Source: Ketogulonicigenium vulgare WSH-001 (GTDB lineage: Bacteria > Pseudomonadota > Alphaproteobacteria > Rhodobacterales > Rhodobacteraceae). Taken from it: DNA of 64,000 bases. Position numbers and translations under genes: made by a program. Shown one piece after another: positions 32,170 to 43,074 of the stretch (positions are counted from its first letter, which is position 1; each line of letters begins with the position of its first letter). The DNA is taken from contig NC_017384.1 of assembly GCF_000223375.1 (NCBI RefSeq), positions 2,696,001 to 2,760,000 on the forward strand. Direction: 5' to 3'. The notes under the pieces are model-generated. The model made no database searches, had not been told where the DNA came from, and saw only the letters and a list, made by a program, of their open reading frames with translations.

Positions 32170-32182
32170 ACGCGCCTTTGCC

Positions 32183-32211
32183 TTGACTTCCGCCGTCCTT
32201 GGCGGTGTATC
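32183..32211 (+). promoter_or_regulatory. Promoter of aspS
   Basis: TTGACT (32183-32188), a 17-base spacer and TGTATC (32206-32211) form a good promoter. The spacer contains CCGCC/GGCGG inverted repeats. The aspS start is 27 bases beyond. Confidence 0.55.
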
Positions 32212-32238
32212 GGCGTCAAAGCTTCCAAAGGATAAGCC

Positions 32239-34020
32239 ATGCACGCCTATCGCAGCCATACCTGCGCCGCCCTGAATGCCGCGAATGTCGGTCAGAACGT
32301 CCGCCTGTCGGGTTGGGTTCACCGCGTGCGAGATCATGGCGGCATCCTGTTCATCGACCTGCGCGACCATTACGGCATCACGCAGGTGCTGGTCGATCCG
32401 GACAGCCCGGCGTTTTCGGCCGTGGAAAAAGTGCGCGCCGAATGGTGTATCCGCATCGACGGTCTGGTGAAGGCACGCGATGCCTCGCTGGTGAACCCCA
32501 AACTCGCCACTGGCGAGATCGAGGTGTTCGTGCAGGACATCGAAGTGCTGGGCGCCGCCGCTGAACTGCCGCTGCAAGTGTTCGGCGAGCAGGAATACCC
32601 CGAGGAAACCCGCCTGCGCTATCGCTATCTGGACCTGCGCCGCGAAGATATGCAGCGCAAGATGACGCTGCGCTCGGATGTGGTGGCCTCGATCCGTCAA
32701 CGCATGTGGGGCAAGGGCTTCCGCGAATATCAGACGCCGATCATCACCTCGTCCTCGCCCGAAGGCGCGCGCGACTTCCTGATCCCCTCGCGTCTGCATC
32801 CCGGCAAATTCTATGCGCTGCCGCAGGCGCCCCAGCAGTTCAAACAGCTGCTGATGGTGTCGGGTTTCGACAAATACTTCCAGATCGCGCCCTGTTTCCG
32901 CGACGAAGACCCGCGCGCCGACCGCAGCCCGACCGATTTCTATCAGCTGGACATGGAAATGTCCTTTGTCACCCAGAAGGACGTGTTCGACACGATCCAG
33001 CCGGTGCTGTCGGGCCTGTTCGAGGAATTCGGTGGCGGTCGCAAGGTCGATACCGAATGGCCGCAGATCTCCTATAAGGACGCGGCTTTGTGGTATGGCA
33101 GCGACAAGCCCGACCTGCGCAACCCGATCAAGATGCAGGTCGTGTCCGAGCATTTCGCAGGCTCTGGCTTTGCTGTTTTTGCAAAACTGCTGGAACAAGA
33201 TGGCACCCAGATCCGCGCCATTCCCGCGCCGACCGGCGGCAGCCGCAAGTTCTGCGACCGCATGAACGTCTGGGCCCAGAAAGAGGGTCTGCCGGGCATG
33301 GGCTATATCTTCTGGCGCACCGGCGATAATGGCGAGATGGAGGCCGCAGGCCCCCTTGCCAAGAACATCGGCCCCGAGCGCACCGAGGCGATCCGTCTGC
33401 AACTGGGCCTTGGCCTTGGCGATGCGGCGTTTTTCCTGGGCGGCAAGCCCGCCGTGTTTGAAAAGATCGCTGGCAAAGCCCGCAACGAGATCGGCAACGA
33501 GCTGGGCCTGACGGAAAAAGACCGTTTCGCCTTTGCATGGATCGTCGACTTCCCGCTGTATCAGCAAGATGCCGAGACGGGTGCCTATGAATTCGAGCAC
33601 AACCCCTTCTCGATGCCGCAGGGCGGTCTGGAGGCGCTGAACGGCGATCCGCTGGCTGTGCGCGGCTATCAGTATGACCTGGCGTGCAACGGCTACGAGC
33701 TGGTTTCGGGCGCGATCCGGAACCACCAGCCCGAGATCATGTTCAAGGCGTTCGAGATTGCGGGCTATGGCCCCGATGAAGTGCGCCGCCGCTTTGGCGG
33801 TATGGTCAACGCCTTTACCTATGGAGCGCCGCCCCATGGCGGCTGCGCTGCCGGTATCGACCGTATCGTCATGCTGCTGGCGGACGAGCAGAACATCCGC
33901 GAGGTGATCCTGTTCCCGATGAACCAGCGCGCCGAAGACGTGATGATGGGCGCCCCGAACGAGCCGACGAACGAACAATTGCGTGAACTGCGCCTGCGCG
34001 TTCTGCCGCCCGAGGCGTAA
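32239..34020 (+). CDS. aspS: Aspartyl-tRNA synthetase
   Basis: This 593-residue class II synthetase has an N-terminal anticodon-binding OB fold (residues 1-110; [15 protein letters not shown]) and class II motifs [10 protein letters not shown] and [10 protein letters not shown]. The bacterial GAD insertion follows (about residues 290-420), then the motif 3 region [14 protein letters not shown]. It charges tRNA-Asp; many alphaproteobacterial forms also mischarge tRNA-Asn. AAAGGATAAG precedes ATG 32239. Confidence 0.97.
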   Translation: MHAYRSHTCAALNAANVGQNVRLSGWVHRVRDHGGILFIDLRDHYGITQVLVDPDSPAFSAVEKVRAEWCIRIDGLVKARDASLVNPKLATGEIEVFVQDIEVLGAAAELPLQVFGEQEYPEETRLRYRYLDLRREDMQRKMTLRSDVVASIRQRMWGKGFREYQTPIITSSSPEGARDFLIPSRLHPGKFYALPQAPQQFKQLLMVSGFDKYFQIAPCFRDEDPRADRSPTDFYQLDMEMSFVTQKDVFDTIQPVLSGLFEEFGGGRKVDTEWPQISYKDAALWYGSDKPDLRNPIKMQVVSEHFAGSGFAVFAKLLEQDGTQIRAIPAPTGGSRKFCDRMNVWAQKEGLPGMGYIFWRTGDNGEMEAAGPLAKNIGPERTEAIRLQLGLGLGDAAFFLGGKPAVFEKIAGKARNEIGNELGLTEKDRFAFAWIVDFPLYQQDAETGAYEFEHNPFSMPQGGLEALNGDPLAVRGYQYDLACNGYELVSGAIRNHQPEIMFKAFEIAGYGPDEVRRRFGGMVNAFTYGAPPHGGCAAGIDRIVMLLADEQNIREVILFPMNQRAEDVMMGAPNEPTNEQLRELRLRVLPPEA

Positions 34021-34035
34021 ACACGTTGCCTTAGA

Positions 34036-34063
34036 TCTTTCGCGGGGGTATCTCCGCGAAAGA
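34036..34063. other. Hairpin between aspS and the DUF1467 gene
   Basis: TCTTTCGCGG (34036-34045) and CCGCGAAAGA (34054-34063) form a perfect 10-bp stem. There is no T-tract. It may stabilise the aspS 3' end or attenuate readthrough into the next gene. Confidence 0.4.
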
Positions 34064-34083
34064 CAGACCTACAGGAGCCGATC

Positions 34084-34407
34084 ATGACCATCACCTCTGT
34101 TTTCGTGGTTTTCGCCGTTAGCTGGTTCCTGACGCTGTTTATTGTTTTGCCCATCGGTCTGCGCACCCAAGGCGATGTGGGCGAGATTGTTCCGGGCACG
34201 CCAGCCTCGGCCCCGGCCGATTTCAATGCCAAGCGCACCATGCTGCTGACGACCATCTGGGCGACCGTGGTCTGGGCCGTGGTCTGCGGCATCATCCTGT
34301 CGGGCGTGATTAAAGTGCGCGACTTTGACTTTTTCCACCGCATGAACCCGCCGATCGAGCGCCCCGAGGCGCAAGTGATCGAACGGCGGGATCACACCGC
34401 CCACTGA
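34084..34407 (+). CDS. DUF1467 membrane protein
   Basis: The 107-residue protein has two membrane helices (about residues 5-25 and 55-78) with LPIGLRTQGDVGEIVPGTP between them, a DUF1467 pattern. The function is unknown. It is in the same direction as aspS and starts 63 bases after it; ACAGGAG precedes ATG 34084. Its stop abuts the convergent nitroreductase stop. Confidence 0.82.
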   Translation: MTITSVFVVFAVSWFLTLFIVLPIGLRTQGDVGEIVPGTPASAPADFNAKRTMLLTTIWATVVWAVVCGIILSGVIKVRDFDFFHRMNPPIERPEAQVIERRDHTAH

Positions 34408-34977
34408 TTATTCAGGCAATTCGCTGACGATCTGCGCCAAATCGGGGCGCGGGCGTTCGGGCGGGGTGCTGGTGCTGGTGCCGATATGGACAAAGCCGAC
34501 AAGGCTTTCGCCCAACTGCAGGCCCAGCCCCTCAGCCAAAAACGTTGGATCATAGGCTGTCCAGCCGGTCAGCCAATTGGCAGCAAAGCCGCTGGCCATC
34601 GCAGCGTTCAGCAGCGCCAGTGCGACCGCGCCTGCGGTATAGGTCTGTTCAATCGCAGGGACTTTGTCGGTCGGGCGGGGCACTTGCACCACGGCGATCG
34701 CAAAGGGGCTTTGGCTGAATTGCGTCACAGCCTTCAGCAGCGGGCCTTCCTCTTTCCCCAATGCGGCACCGCGCGCACCCGCCAGTGCGGCCAGCCGATC
34801 CAGCGCGCCGCGGCGCAGCAGGATAAAGCGGAACGGCTCTAACTTGCCATGGTCGGGGGTGCGAGCGGCGGCGGTCAGGATTGTTTGCAGCTGATCCGCG
34901 TCAGGCACCGGCAGGCTTAGAAGGCGCGCCGGATGCGAGCGGCGTTGCAGTAGAAATTCTAGGGCGGATTGGGTCAT
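34408..34977 (-). CDS. Nitroreductase family protein (YdjA-like)
   Basis: This 189-residue flavoprotein has LLQRRSHPARLLSLPVPD near the N-terminus and AARTPDHGKLEPFRFILLR, typical of compact YdjA-type nitroreductases that bind FMN between two subunits. The substrate is unknown. It converges with the DUF1467 gene; the two stop codons abut with no gap and no clear terminator. Confidence 0.88.
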   Translation of the reverse strand: MTQSALEFLLQRRSHPARLLSLPVPDADQLQTILTAAARTPDHGKLEPFRFILLRRGALDRLAALAGARGAALGKEEGPLLKAVTQFSQSPFAIAVVQVPRPTDKVPAIEQTYTAGAVALALLNAAMASGFAANWLTGWTAYDPTFLAEGLGLQLGESLVGFVHIGTSTSTPPERPRPDLAQIVSELPE

Positions 34978-35064
34978 CTTGTCCTGTCGTCAAATGATAA
35001 CTTGTGATCACTGTGGCTATGCAGGGGCTATCAGCCCCTCTTTTGCCACGATAGACTGCCCCAT

Positions 35065-35313
35065 ATGGATATGACAGAGCTTGCCGTTCCCGGCACCGAG
35101 ATCGCGGTTCGCGTGACGCCAAAAGCCTCGCGCGCAAGGATCTTGCGGGACGAGAGCGGGGTTTTGCGGGTCTATGTCACGGTCGTGCCCGAGGACGGCA
35201 AGGCAAATGCGGCTGTGACTGAACTGCTGGCCAAGGCTTTACGTATTCCTAAAAGCAAGCTGATTTTAAAAAGCGGCGCCACGGCGCGCGACAAGGTGTT
35301 TCGACTGTTATGA
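35065..35313 (+). CDS. DUF167/YggU family protein
   Basis: This 82-residue protein carries the YggU pattern: RVTPKASRARIL, EDGKANAAVTELLAKAL and KSGATARDKVFRL. The small alpha/beta domain has no established function. ATG 35065 (MDMTELAV) fits. Its TGA overlaps the ATG of the M48 peptidase gene (ATGA at 35310), so the two are coupled. Confidence 0.88.
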   Translation: MDMTELAVPGTEIAVRVTPKASRARILRDESGVLRVYVTVVPEDGKANAAVTELLAKALRIPKSKLILKSGATARDKVFRLL

Positions 35314-35999
35314 CTGCTAAGGCCTTGCGTCCTCGTTCTTTTATCGCACTGATCGCGGTGCTTTTGCTGGCGGCTTGTGCTGCGCCTTCCCGCGATACCG
35401 CACCCACGGGCCGCGTCACCACCGGTGTCAGCCATCAGGGCGCCGCCCCGCTGAGCCCCGCAGATATGTCGCTGCGCGCGCAGGGCTTTATCTATGCGGC
35501 CTCGCAGGTCGAGCCGGTGGCCGAGCGCATCTGCCGCGAGCGCGCCCCGCAGCGCAATTGCGATTTCCAGATCGTGATCGACGATCAATCCGATATCGGC
35601 CCGAATGCCTATCAGACGCTGGATCGCTCGGGTCGGCCGATTGTCGCCATTACCCTGCCGCTGCTGTTCATGGTCGCCAACAGTGACGAGATCGCCTTTG
35701 TGCTGGCGCATGAGGCCGCCCACCATATCGAAGGCCACCTTGAACGGCGCAGCCAAAGCGTCGCGCAACTGGGCGAGATCCTGGGCAGTATGGTCTATTC
35801 GAAAGAGTTTGAATTGCAGGCGGATGCGCTGGGCACCTTGATCGCGGCCGAGGCTGGATTTGACCCGCTGCGCGGATCGGCGCTGTTCTTCCGCATCCCC
35901 GACCCGGCGGGCCGCATCCTCAGCAGCCATCCGGCGAATGCCGAGCGTCTGGATGTGATTCGCCGCACCTATGCCAATTACATGGCGCGGCGATCCTAA
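35310..35999 (+). CDS. M48 family metallopeptidase lipoprotein
   Basis: The 229-residue precursor has a lipoprotein signal with lipobox LLAAC (Cys23). An M48 zinc site follows: HEAAHH beginning at His134, with the third ligand in EFELQADALG (Glu of E-x-x-x-D). It is a periplasmic, outer- or inner-membrane-anchored peptidase of the Oma1/BepA-like type, lacking the TPR part. Its role may be clean-up of misfolded outer-membrane proteins; this is inference from the family. Confidence 0.88.
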   Translation: MTAKALRPRSFIALIAVLLLAACAAPSRDTAPTGRVTTGVSHQGAAPLSPADMSLRAQGFIYAASQVEPVAERICRERAPQRNCDFQIVIDDQSDIGPNAYQTLDRSGRPIVAITLPLLFMVANSDEIAFVLAHEAAHHIEGHLERRSQSVAQLGEILGSMVYSKEFELQADALGTLIAAEAGFDPLRGSALFFRIPDPAGRILSSHPANAERLDVIRRTYANYMARRS

Positions 36000-36008
36000 G
36001 GGGCGCCG

Positions 36009-37379
36009 TTAAACCGGCGTCCCCCACAGGTCGTAATCCTCGGCCTCGTCGACGGTGACGCGGACGATATCGCCGACGGACAGGCGCTCGACACCCTCGT
36101 CGATGAACAGGTTACCGTCGATTTCAGGCGCATCGGCCTTGGTGCGGCAGGTGGCAACGCCGTCTTCGATCTCGTCGATGATGACATCCATCTGCTGGCC
36201 GACTTTGGCTTGCAGCTTGGCGGCGGAAATGGCCTGTGCCTTTTCCATGAAGCGGTTCCAGCGGTCTTGCTTGACCTCGTCCGGCACATGATCGGGCAGC
36301 AGGTTCGATCGCGCGCCCGCCACATTCTCGTATTGGAAGCAGCCGACGCGATCCAGTTGCGCCTCGTCCAGCCAATCCAGCAGAGTCTGGAACTCGGCCT
36401 CGGTCTCGCCCGGATAACCGACGATAAAGGTCGAGCGCAGCGTGATATCGGGGCAGATGTCGCGCCATGCGGCAATCTCGTCCAGCGTCTTTGCGGCAGC
36501 GGCAGGGCGCGCCATGCGGCGCAGCACATCGGGATGCGCGTGTTGGAACGGAATATCCAGATAGGGCAGGATCAGCCCATCCGCCATCAGCGGGATCATG
36601 TCGCGCACATGCGGATAGGGATAGACGTAATGCATCCGCACCCAGGCACCCAGACTGCCCAAATCGCGTGCCAAATCAGTGATATGCGCGCGGTGGCCGC
36701 GTTCGGTCGCATATTTCAGATCAACGCCGTAAGCCGAGGTATCCTGACTGATGACCAGCAGTTCCTTGACCCCGCTTTGCACCAGCTTTTCCGCCTCGCG
36801 CACAATGGCAAAGGCGGGGCGGCTGACAAGGCGGCCGCGCATATCGGGGATGATGCAGAATTTGCACTTGTGGTTACAGCCCTCGGAAATCTTGAGATAG
36901 CTGTAATGGCGCGGCGTCAGCTTGATACCCGCGGCGGGCAGCAGGTCCACGAAAGGATCGGGCGATGGCGGCACGGCGACATGCACCGCATCCAGCACCT
37001 GCTCATACTGATGGGGGCCGGTGACGGCCATGACTTTGGGGTGGACGCCCGTGATATATTCGGGTTCGGCCCCAAGGCAGCCGGTCACGATGACCTTGCC
37101 GTTTTCCTGCAATGCCTCGCCAATCGCCTCAAGGCTTTCGGCCTTGGCGGAATCAAGGAAACCGCAGGTGTTGACGATGACCGCATCGGCCCCGGCATAA
37201 TCGGGGCTGATGGCGTAACCTTCGGCGCGCAGGCGCGTCAGGATACGTTCACTGTCGACAAGGGCTTTCGGGCAGCCAAGGCTGACCATGCCGATGGTCG
37301 GTTGACCGGGTCGGGGAGCCGTGTCGAAACGCGGACGCGGGGCTAGATCGGGGCGAAGATCGGGCGGATTTTGCGACAT
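36009..37379 (-). CDS. rimO: Ribosomal protein S12 methylthiotransferase RimO
   Basis: This 456-residue radical-SAM enzyme has the N-terminal UPF0004 domain with its cluster cysteines ([24 protein letters not shown]). The radical-SAM cysteines CNHKCKFC lie around residue 170, and a C-terminal TRAM domain at about 385-455. It methylthiolates the conserved Asp of S12. ATG 37379 (MSQNPPDL) gives a standard length. It is followed, with a gap of 9 bases, by the divergent peptidase gene. Confidence 0.95.
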   Translation of the reverse strand: MSQNPPDLRPDLAPRPRFDTAPRPGQPTIGMVSLGCPKALVDSERILTRLRAEGYAISPDYAGADAVIVNTCGFLDSAKAESLEAIGEALQENGKVIVTGCLGAEPEYITGVHPKVMAVTGPHQYEQVLDAVHVAVPPSPDPFVDLLPAAGIKLTPRHYSYLKISEGCNHKCKFCIIPDMRGRLVSRPAFAIVREAEKLVQSGVKELLVISQDTSAYGVDLKYATERGHRAHITDLARDLGSLGAWVRMHYVYPYPHVRDMIPLMADGLILPYLDIPFQHAHPDVLRRMARPAAAAKTLDEIAAWRDICPDITLRSTFIVGYPGETEAEFQTLLDWLDEAQLDRVGCFQYENVAGARSNLLPDHVPDEVKQDRWNRFMEKAQAISAAKLQAKVGQQMDVIIDEIEDGVATCRTKADAPEIDGNLFIDEGVERLSVGDIVRVTVDEAEDYDLWGTPV

Positions 37380-37422
37380 TGCGCGCATATACAGCCACCT
37401 TGCCGCCGCGAAAAGGCCCTTT

Positions 37423-39033
37423 CTATCGCCCCTTGCTGCGGCGCAGCATCGCCCGCACTTCGCGGATATCAAACGCCCGCAAAAGCTGGCCCGCGACAAA
37501 GTAAACACCCATGCCGCCAAAGACCAAAATCATCAGCGCCAGATAGCGCATCCGGCCCGGCTCTAGCATCGGGTTCAGCAGTGCATAGGCGATGGCAAGG
37601 AATACACCCATGATGGCCGCTGCCGCGCAGATCCGCCAAAAACGTGTGCGCAGTTGCGCGTCAACCTCGGCCGCCGCGCCCATTTTGCGCGAGCCGAGCC
37701 ACAGTTGCAGCACCATGCCCCAGCCCGCAACGGTTGTGCCGACGGCGGCTGCGATAAAGCCGATAAAGGGCGCCAGCGCGACAGCCGCGACGGCGTTCAC
37801 CACCAGCGAGACCAGCGCAAATCGGAACGGGCTGCGGGTGTCGGCGCGCGCGTAAAACAGCGGCTGCAGCACCTTTTGCATGACGAATGCAGGCAGACCC
37901 AGCCCGTATACGGCCAGTGCCAGCGCGGTTGCGGCGGTATCTGCCGAAGTGAACGCGCCCCGTTCATACATGACCGAGATCAGCGGCACCGCGATCACCA
38001 CCAGCGCGACAGCAGCAGGCACCGAGAGCATCAGCGCGAATTCGGTGGCGCGGTTCATGGCCTGCTTGCCCGCTTTGTCGTCACCCGCAGCAAGGCGGCG
38101 CGAGAGTTCGGGCAGCAGCACAACGCCAATCGCCGCACCCACTACACCCAGTGGTAGCTGATAGAGACGATCCGCGTAGCTCAGCCAGTTATAGGCGCCT
38201 TCGAAATAGCTTGCGACTTGGCGACCCACCAGCAGGTTGATCTGCACGACGCCCCCCGCCAACACGGCCGGCATGGCGATGATGGCCAGTTGCCGCAACT
38301 CGGGTGTCAGACGAGGGCGCTTGATCGTCATGGTAAAGCCCGCACGCCGCGCAGCCCACCACAGGGTCGCCAGTTGCAAAATACCGGCGACCGGCAGGCC
38401 CCAGGCCATGGCCCAGCCGATCCGCACACCGTCACCGCCGCCCGGCAGCGCATCGAAATGCGCGCCGATCACGATGGCCGGGATGAATGTCAGGTTCAAT
38501 AGCGCAGGCGCGGCGGCGGCGGCGCGAAAGCGCCCCGCTGCATTCAGTATACCCGACAGCAAAGCTGTCAATGAAATCAAAAGGATATAGGGAAATGTCA
38601 CGCGGGCATAGGCGGTGGCAAGGCTGAAGCGCGCGTCCCCGACCCAGCCCGAGGCCATCAGCCAGACCAGCACAGGCATGATCAGCATGCCGATGACCGA
38701 GAAGATCGTCAGAATAAACGCCATGCCGGCATAGGCGTCGCGGGCAAAGCCTGTCGCATCCTCGCCCGCCTCTAGCTTTTTGGCGAACATCGGCACAAAG
38801 GCCAGGTTGAACGCGCCTTCGGCAAAAAAGCGACGGAACATATTCGGCAAGGTAAAGGCAACGGCGAAGGCCTCGGCCACGGGGCCGGTGCCAAGATAGG
38901 CCGCCATCATGATATCGCGCGCGAATCCCAGCACGCGGCTGAGGAATGTCCACACGCCCACAGTGACGAAATTGGTCGCAAGGCGGATGGGCGAGGAGGC
39001 GCCAGAGGGCTTCCTAGATGTTTCTGTCGTCAC
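37423..39033 (-). CDS. murJ: Lipid II flippase MurJ
   Basis: This 536-residue protein has about 14 hydrophobic helices and the MurJ pattern [23 protein letters not shown] near the start. [26 protein letters not shown] is the cytoplasmic gate loop. It flips lipid II for peptidoglycan synthesis. The start overlaps the glnD stop by four bases (ATGA), so translation is coupled. A gap of 43 bases separates it from rimO. Confidence 0.96.
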   Translation of the reverse strand: MTTETSRKPSGASSPIRLATNFVTVGVWTFLSRVLGFARDIMMAAYLGTGPVAEAFAVAFTLPNMFRRFFAEGAFNLAFVPMFAKKLEAGEDATGFARDAYAGMAFILTIFSVIGMLIMPVLVWLMASGWVGDARFSLATAYARVTFPYILLISLTALLSGILNAAGRFRAAAAAPALLNLTFIPAIVIGAHFDALPGGGDGVRIGWAMAWGLPVAGILQLATLWWAARRAGFTMTIKRPRLTPELRQLAIIAMPAVLAGGVVQINLLVGRQVASYFEGAYNWLSYADRLYQLPLGVVGAAIGVVLLPELSRRLAAGDDKAGKQAMNRATEFALMLSVPAAVALVVIAVPLISVMYERGAFTSADTAATALALAVYGLGLPAFVMQKVLQPLFYARADTRSPFRFALVSLVVNAVAAVALAPFIGFIAAAVGTTVAGWGMVLQLWLGSRKMGAAAEVDAQLRTRFWRICAAAAIMGVFLAIAYALLNPMLEPGRMRYLALMILVFGGMGVYFVAGQLLRAFDIREVRAMLRRSKGR

Positions 39034-41756
39034 GAATGGGCCCTTTCGGCACCTTGTTTGATCGCCTCGCGCAGCTTGGCTTCCAACTGCTGACGGCGCC
39101 CTTCGGCATGGAATTTCAGGCCGAACATGTCTTTCACATAGAATGTATCGACCGCCTGCTCGCCATAGGTGGCGATGACGGCGGATGCGATATTGGCGTT
39201 TTGCGCGGCCAGCGTGCGCACCAGATCATGCAGCAGGCCCGGGCGGTCACGGGTGTCGACCTCGATAATCGTGTAGATGTCCGAGCCTTCGTTATCAAAG
39301 GTGATCAGCGTCGGCACGGTAAAGGCGCGCTCGCGTTTCTTGATCTTGTCCCGCTCTTTCATCGCTTCGCGCGGGACGACTTCGCCGTTCATCGTGCGGT
39401 CGATCATCTGGCGCAGGCGGGGCAGGCGGGCGGCCTCGAACGGGCGACCATCGGCATCTTGCACCCAGAAAGTGGCGGTCGCATAGCCGTCCTTGGTGGT
39501 ATAGGTGCGCGCATCGACCACGTTCGCCCCCACCAGCGCCAATGCGCCGGTCATACGGGAAAACAGGCCGGGGTGGTCAGACATGGCAAAGCTGGCGCGG
39601 GTCGCATCGCGATCGGGGTCTGGTGTCAGATCGATGCGGATCTCGGAATCATTGATGCCGCGCAGCAGGTTGGCAAAGACGACATGTGCCGATAGCGGCA
39701 GGCCCTGCCAATAGGGGCCGTAATGGCGCCCCGTCTCGGCGCGCAGATCGGCGGCGGGCCAGTCGTGCAAGGCCTCGCGCAGGGCGCGCTTTGCCTCGTC
39801 CTCGCGGGTGCGGCGGGACAGGGTGTCGGGGCCGCTGGCCAGCACCTCGGCGGTCGAGCGGTGCAGGCTGCGGATCAGCGCCGCTTTCCAGTTGTTCCAT
39901 GTACCGGGGCCGACGCCGCGAATGTCGCAGACGGTCAGCACGGTCAGCAGATCCAGCCGTTCACGCGATTCGACCATTTTGGCAAAGGCACGCACGGTAC
40001 GCGGTTCGGCAATGTCGCGTTTTTGCGCGGTATCGGACATCATCAGATGGTGACGGATCAGCCATTCCACCGTTTCGGATTCGCGCTTTGACAGGCCAAG
40101 GCGCGGCGCCACGCGGCGGGCGATTTGCGCCCCCAGCACGGAATGGTCTTCTTCGCGCCCCTTGCCGATATCATGCAGCAGCAGCGCCACATAAATCACG
40201 CGGCGGCTGATGCCAGCCTTGGTAATATCGCTGACCAGCGGCAGATCATCTGCCAGCTCTCCCGCCTCGATCGCGGCGAGGTTCGAGATACATTGGATCG
40301 TATGTTCGTCCACCGTGTAGTGGTGATACATATTGAACTGCATCATTGCGACGATGGGTTCGAATTCAGGGATGAACGCCGCCAGCACGCCGATTTCGTT
40401 CATATGGCGCAAGATGCGGGCCGGGTTGCCATGGCGCAGCAGCAGATCAAGGAAGATGCGATTGGCGCTGCGGCTTTCGCGCATATCGTCGTCGATGAGG
40501 TTCAGGTTAGCCGCCACCAGACGCAGCGCGTCGGGGTGGATCGGCGCGCCCATGCGGACGCTTTCCTCAAAGATGCGCAGCAGGTTCAATTTGTCGGCCA
40601 GAAACGCCTTTGGGTCGGCGACGGTCAGACGGTTGGTCTTTAGCGCATAGGGCGGCGCGACGGGGCGCTTGCGGGCGAACAGACGTGATAGCATCGGCGC
40701 GGGCTTGATCAGCTTGTCTTCTTGCACCGTCAGAAAGATGCGGGTCAACTCGCCCACTTTAGTCGCATGCAAAAAGTAATCTTGCATGAAATGTTCGACC
40801 GCCCGGCGACCGCGACTGTCGCGATACCCCATGCGCGAGGCGACCTCGACCTGCATGTCAAAGGTCAGCAGATCCACCTCGCGTTTGGCGATCAGATGCA
40901 GGTGGCAGCGCACCGCCCACAGGAAATCCTCGGCCAGACGGAATGTCTCGTATTCATCGGCGGTGAAGACGCCCTTTTGTACCAACTGTGCGGCATCCTG
41001 CACGTTGTAGACATATTTGCCGATCCAATAGAGGGATTGCAGATCGCGCAAGCCGCCCTTGCCCTCTTTCACATTCGGCTCGACCATATAGCGCTGGCCG
41101 CCTTGTTTCACGTGGCGCTGGGCCCGCTCGTCGAGTTTCGCCTCAATGAATTCAGAGGCGGTGTTCTTGAACAGCTCGTTCCATAGGCGGCTGCGCAGGG
41201 TTTGGAAAACTGTGGTGTTTCCATCCAGATAGCGCGCCTCGACCATGGCGGTGCGAATGGTGAAATCCTGTTTTGCCATCGCAATACAGTCATCCACTGT
41301 GCGCGAGGAATGACCGATTTTCAGCTTTAGGTCCCATAGGGTGTAAAGCAGGGATTCGATAACCGCCTCGGTCTCGCGCGACATGTTCGCGCGGGTGACG
41401 AACAGCAGATCGACATCGGAAAAGGGGGCCATCTCGCCGCGCCCATAGCCGCCGACGGCAACCATCGTCAGATCGCCTGCAGCGGGCGTGGGCTGCATCG
41501 GGCCGCGCGCAACCCACAGGGCCAGCGTCACAATGCAATCGGTCAGCCAGGCATAAGCATGGGTCACGCCCCGGCTTTCCAGCGGATTGGCCGCAAAGGC
41601 AGTGGCGATCACCGCGCGGCCATTGGCCATGGCGTCAGAAAGGATGGCGACAGTGGCGCGGCGCATATCCATCGGATCTGCAACGCCATCCAGCGCGGCC
41701 AGCAGCCGCGCTGTGATCGCAGGGGCGTCAAAGATTTCATGCGCCGGCCGGATCAT
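39030..41756 (-). CDS. glnD: Protein-PII uridylyltransferase/uridylyl-removing enzyme GlnD
   Basis: This 908-residue bifunctional enzyme senses glutamine and modifies PII. It has the nucleotidyltransferase motif GGYGRGEMAPFSDVD (about residue 100), an HD hydrolase domain with LLHDIGKGREEDHS (about residue 527) and two C-terminal ACT domains that bind glutamine (about 720-900). I start at ATG 41756; a TTG 69 bases upstream would extend it but overlaps the preceding gene by 41 bases and has no ribosome site. It is coupled to murJ. Confidence 0.95.
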   Translation of the reverse strand: MIRPAHEIFDAPAITARLLAALDGVADPMDMRRATVAILSDAMANGRAVIATAFAANPLESRGVTHAYAWLTDCIVTLALWVARGPMQPTPAAGDLTMVAVGGYGRGEMAPFSDVDLLFVTRANMSRETEAVIESLLYTLWDLKLKIGHSSRTVDDCIAMAKQDFTIRTAMVEARYLDGNTTVFQTLRSRLWNELFKNTASEFIEAKLDERAQRHVKQGGQRYMVEPNVKEGKGGLRDLQSLYWIGKYVYNVQDAAQLVQKGVFTADEYETFRLAEDFLWAVRCHLHLIAKREVDLLTFDMQVEVASRMGYRDSRGRRAVEHFMQDYFLHATKVGELTRIFLTVQEDKLIKPAPMLSRLFARKRPVAPPYALKTNRLTVADPKAFLADKLNLLRIFEESVRMGAPIHPDALRLVAANLNLIDDDMRESRSANRIFLDLLLRHGNPARILRHMNEIGVLAAFIPEFEPIVAMMQFNMYHHYTVDEHTIQCISNLAAIEAGELADDLPLVSDITKAGISRRVIYVALLLHDIGKGREEDHSVLGAQIARRVAPRLGLSKRESETVEWLIRHHLMMSDTAQKRDIAEPRTVRAFAKMVESRERLDLLTVLTVCDIRGVGPGTWNNWKAALIRSLHRSTAEVLASGPDTLSRRTREDEAKRALREALHDWPAADLRAETGRHYGPYWQGLPLSAHVVFANLLRGINDSEIRIDLTPDPDRDATRASFAMSDHPGLFSRMTGALALVGANVVDARTYTTKDGYATATFWVQDADGRPFEAARLPRLRQMIDRTMNGEVVPREAMKERDKIKKRERAFTVPTLITFDNEGSDIYTIIEVDTRDRPGLLHDLVRTLAAQNANIASAVIATYGEQAVDTFYVKDMFGLKFHAEGRRQQLEAKLREAIKQGAERAHS

Positions 41757-41784
41757 ACCGGCGGGCGCTGAGATCACCTGCGGC

Positions 41785-42956
41785 TCAGGATTGAGGGCCG
41801 CCAAAGCTGCGAGGGGCGGGGTCAAGGATGCTCACCATATTGTTGCGGATCTCGGCGACAGCCAGACCGCGCTGGGTCGTGCCATCGGGCAAGAAGCGGA
41901 AGATACCCGAGGTGCCCTCGAACCCTTGGGTCTGGGTCAGGGCGCCGCGGGATAGCGGATTAGAGCCGCCGCGTTGCAGCAGCGCGCCCACGGCGGCGAT
42001 CCCGTCATAGGCAAGGCTGGCCAGCGGATGCGGCGGTTGGCCATAAGTCGCACTATAGCGCCCCTCGAAGGCGGTGACGCGGGCTTGGTCCGGCAGCGTA
42101 AAGATGCCGCCTTGCAGCCCCGGCAGCGTCAGCGCCTGCGACGTCGCGTTCCAGCGTGTCAGGCCGATCAGGCGGGTTGTTTCACGACTAACACCGGCCT
42201 CGGGCAGGACCGTCGCCAGAATCGGCAGGTCGGCGTTGACACTGGCGGTGGTGATCACGGCCTGTGCGCCCGTGGCATTGACGGTTGCGCCGACGCGGCG
42301 CGCCCCCTCGGCCGTTGCGGCTTGCGACAGGGCGTAGCTTTCAACGCCTGCCACCGTGCCGCCGCCTGCGGTAATCGCGGCAGAAATCGCATCGCGGCCA
42401 AGGTTGCCACCCAGATCATTGGCATGGGCGATCACATAGCTATTGATGCCTTGGCTACTGGAATAGCCAACCAAACGGTTCGCGGTGTCGCGGAAGGTCT
42501 GGCCAAGAATAAAACATTATTCCCAGCGATGGTCGGGTTGTTTGAAAACGCCAGCACGTTCACGCCGGAACTTGCGACAGCGACGCCTGCGGCATTCGCC
42601 TCTTCGGCATAGACCGGCCCAAGGATGATTTGCGCGCCATCAGACACAGCCGCGCGGGCCACTGTTGCGGCCTGCGTCGCGCTGCCGCCGGTGGGATAGA
42701 CGCGCAGGTCGATGCGGCTGGTGCCAAGGTCGGAAATCGCCAGACGCGCTGCGTTTTCAAGGTTCTGCGCGATTAGATTGTCGGTCGCCTGCGCCGAGCC
42801 TGCAGGCACCAGCAGCGCCACGCGCACCGTGCCGCCTGTGGCCGCTGGCGTCGTGCCGCCGCCGGTATTTACAGTCGGCGCACAAGCGGCCAAGGCGGCC
42901 ATGGCAACGGCGGCGGCCATGCGGCCAAGGCTACGTCGTGTCATCAGTTTGCGCAT
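41785..42956 (-). pseudogene. LppC-type lipoprotein (PBP activator) gene with a frameshift
   Basis: Two overlapping frames together encode one LppC-like protein of about 390 residues. The first (ATG 42956) has a lipoprotein signal with Cys25 (AALAAC) and reads to NNVLFL. The second continues with RLVGYSSSQGINSYVIAHAND. Joining needs one extra T in the coding strand's GTTTTATT, i.e. a single deleted A in the plus-strand run AAAA at 42511-42514. The family (periplasmic-binding-like fold) activates penicillin-binding proteins. The gene is either broken or this is a sequence error. It lies upstream of glnD and is divergent from rsmI. Confidence 0.85.
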
Positions 42957-43011
42957 TTTGCGCTCTCCCTACTTTTGGCGCCCTTTGCGCGCAGCAGTAA
43001 ACCTGCGGCAA

Positions 43012-43040
43012 TTGACTTGCAATCAGGACGCATCATAGGG
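43012..43040 (+). promoter_or_regulatory. Promoter of rsmI-yraN
   Basis: TTGACT (43012-43017), a 17-base spacer and ATAGGG (43035-43040) (or CATAGG with a 16-base spacer) lie 35 bases before the rsmI start. The divergent lppC-type gene starts 56 bases to the left of the -35. Confidence 0.5.
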
Positions 43041-43074
43041 CAGGCAGGCTTTGGGTCTAGGAAAGAATGAAGAC

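Noticed and set aside
32125..33978. Long open frame antisense to aspS
   Set aside because: It has no motif and falls over the class II synthetase motifs on plus.
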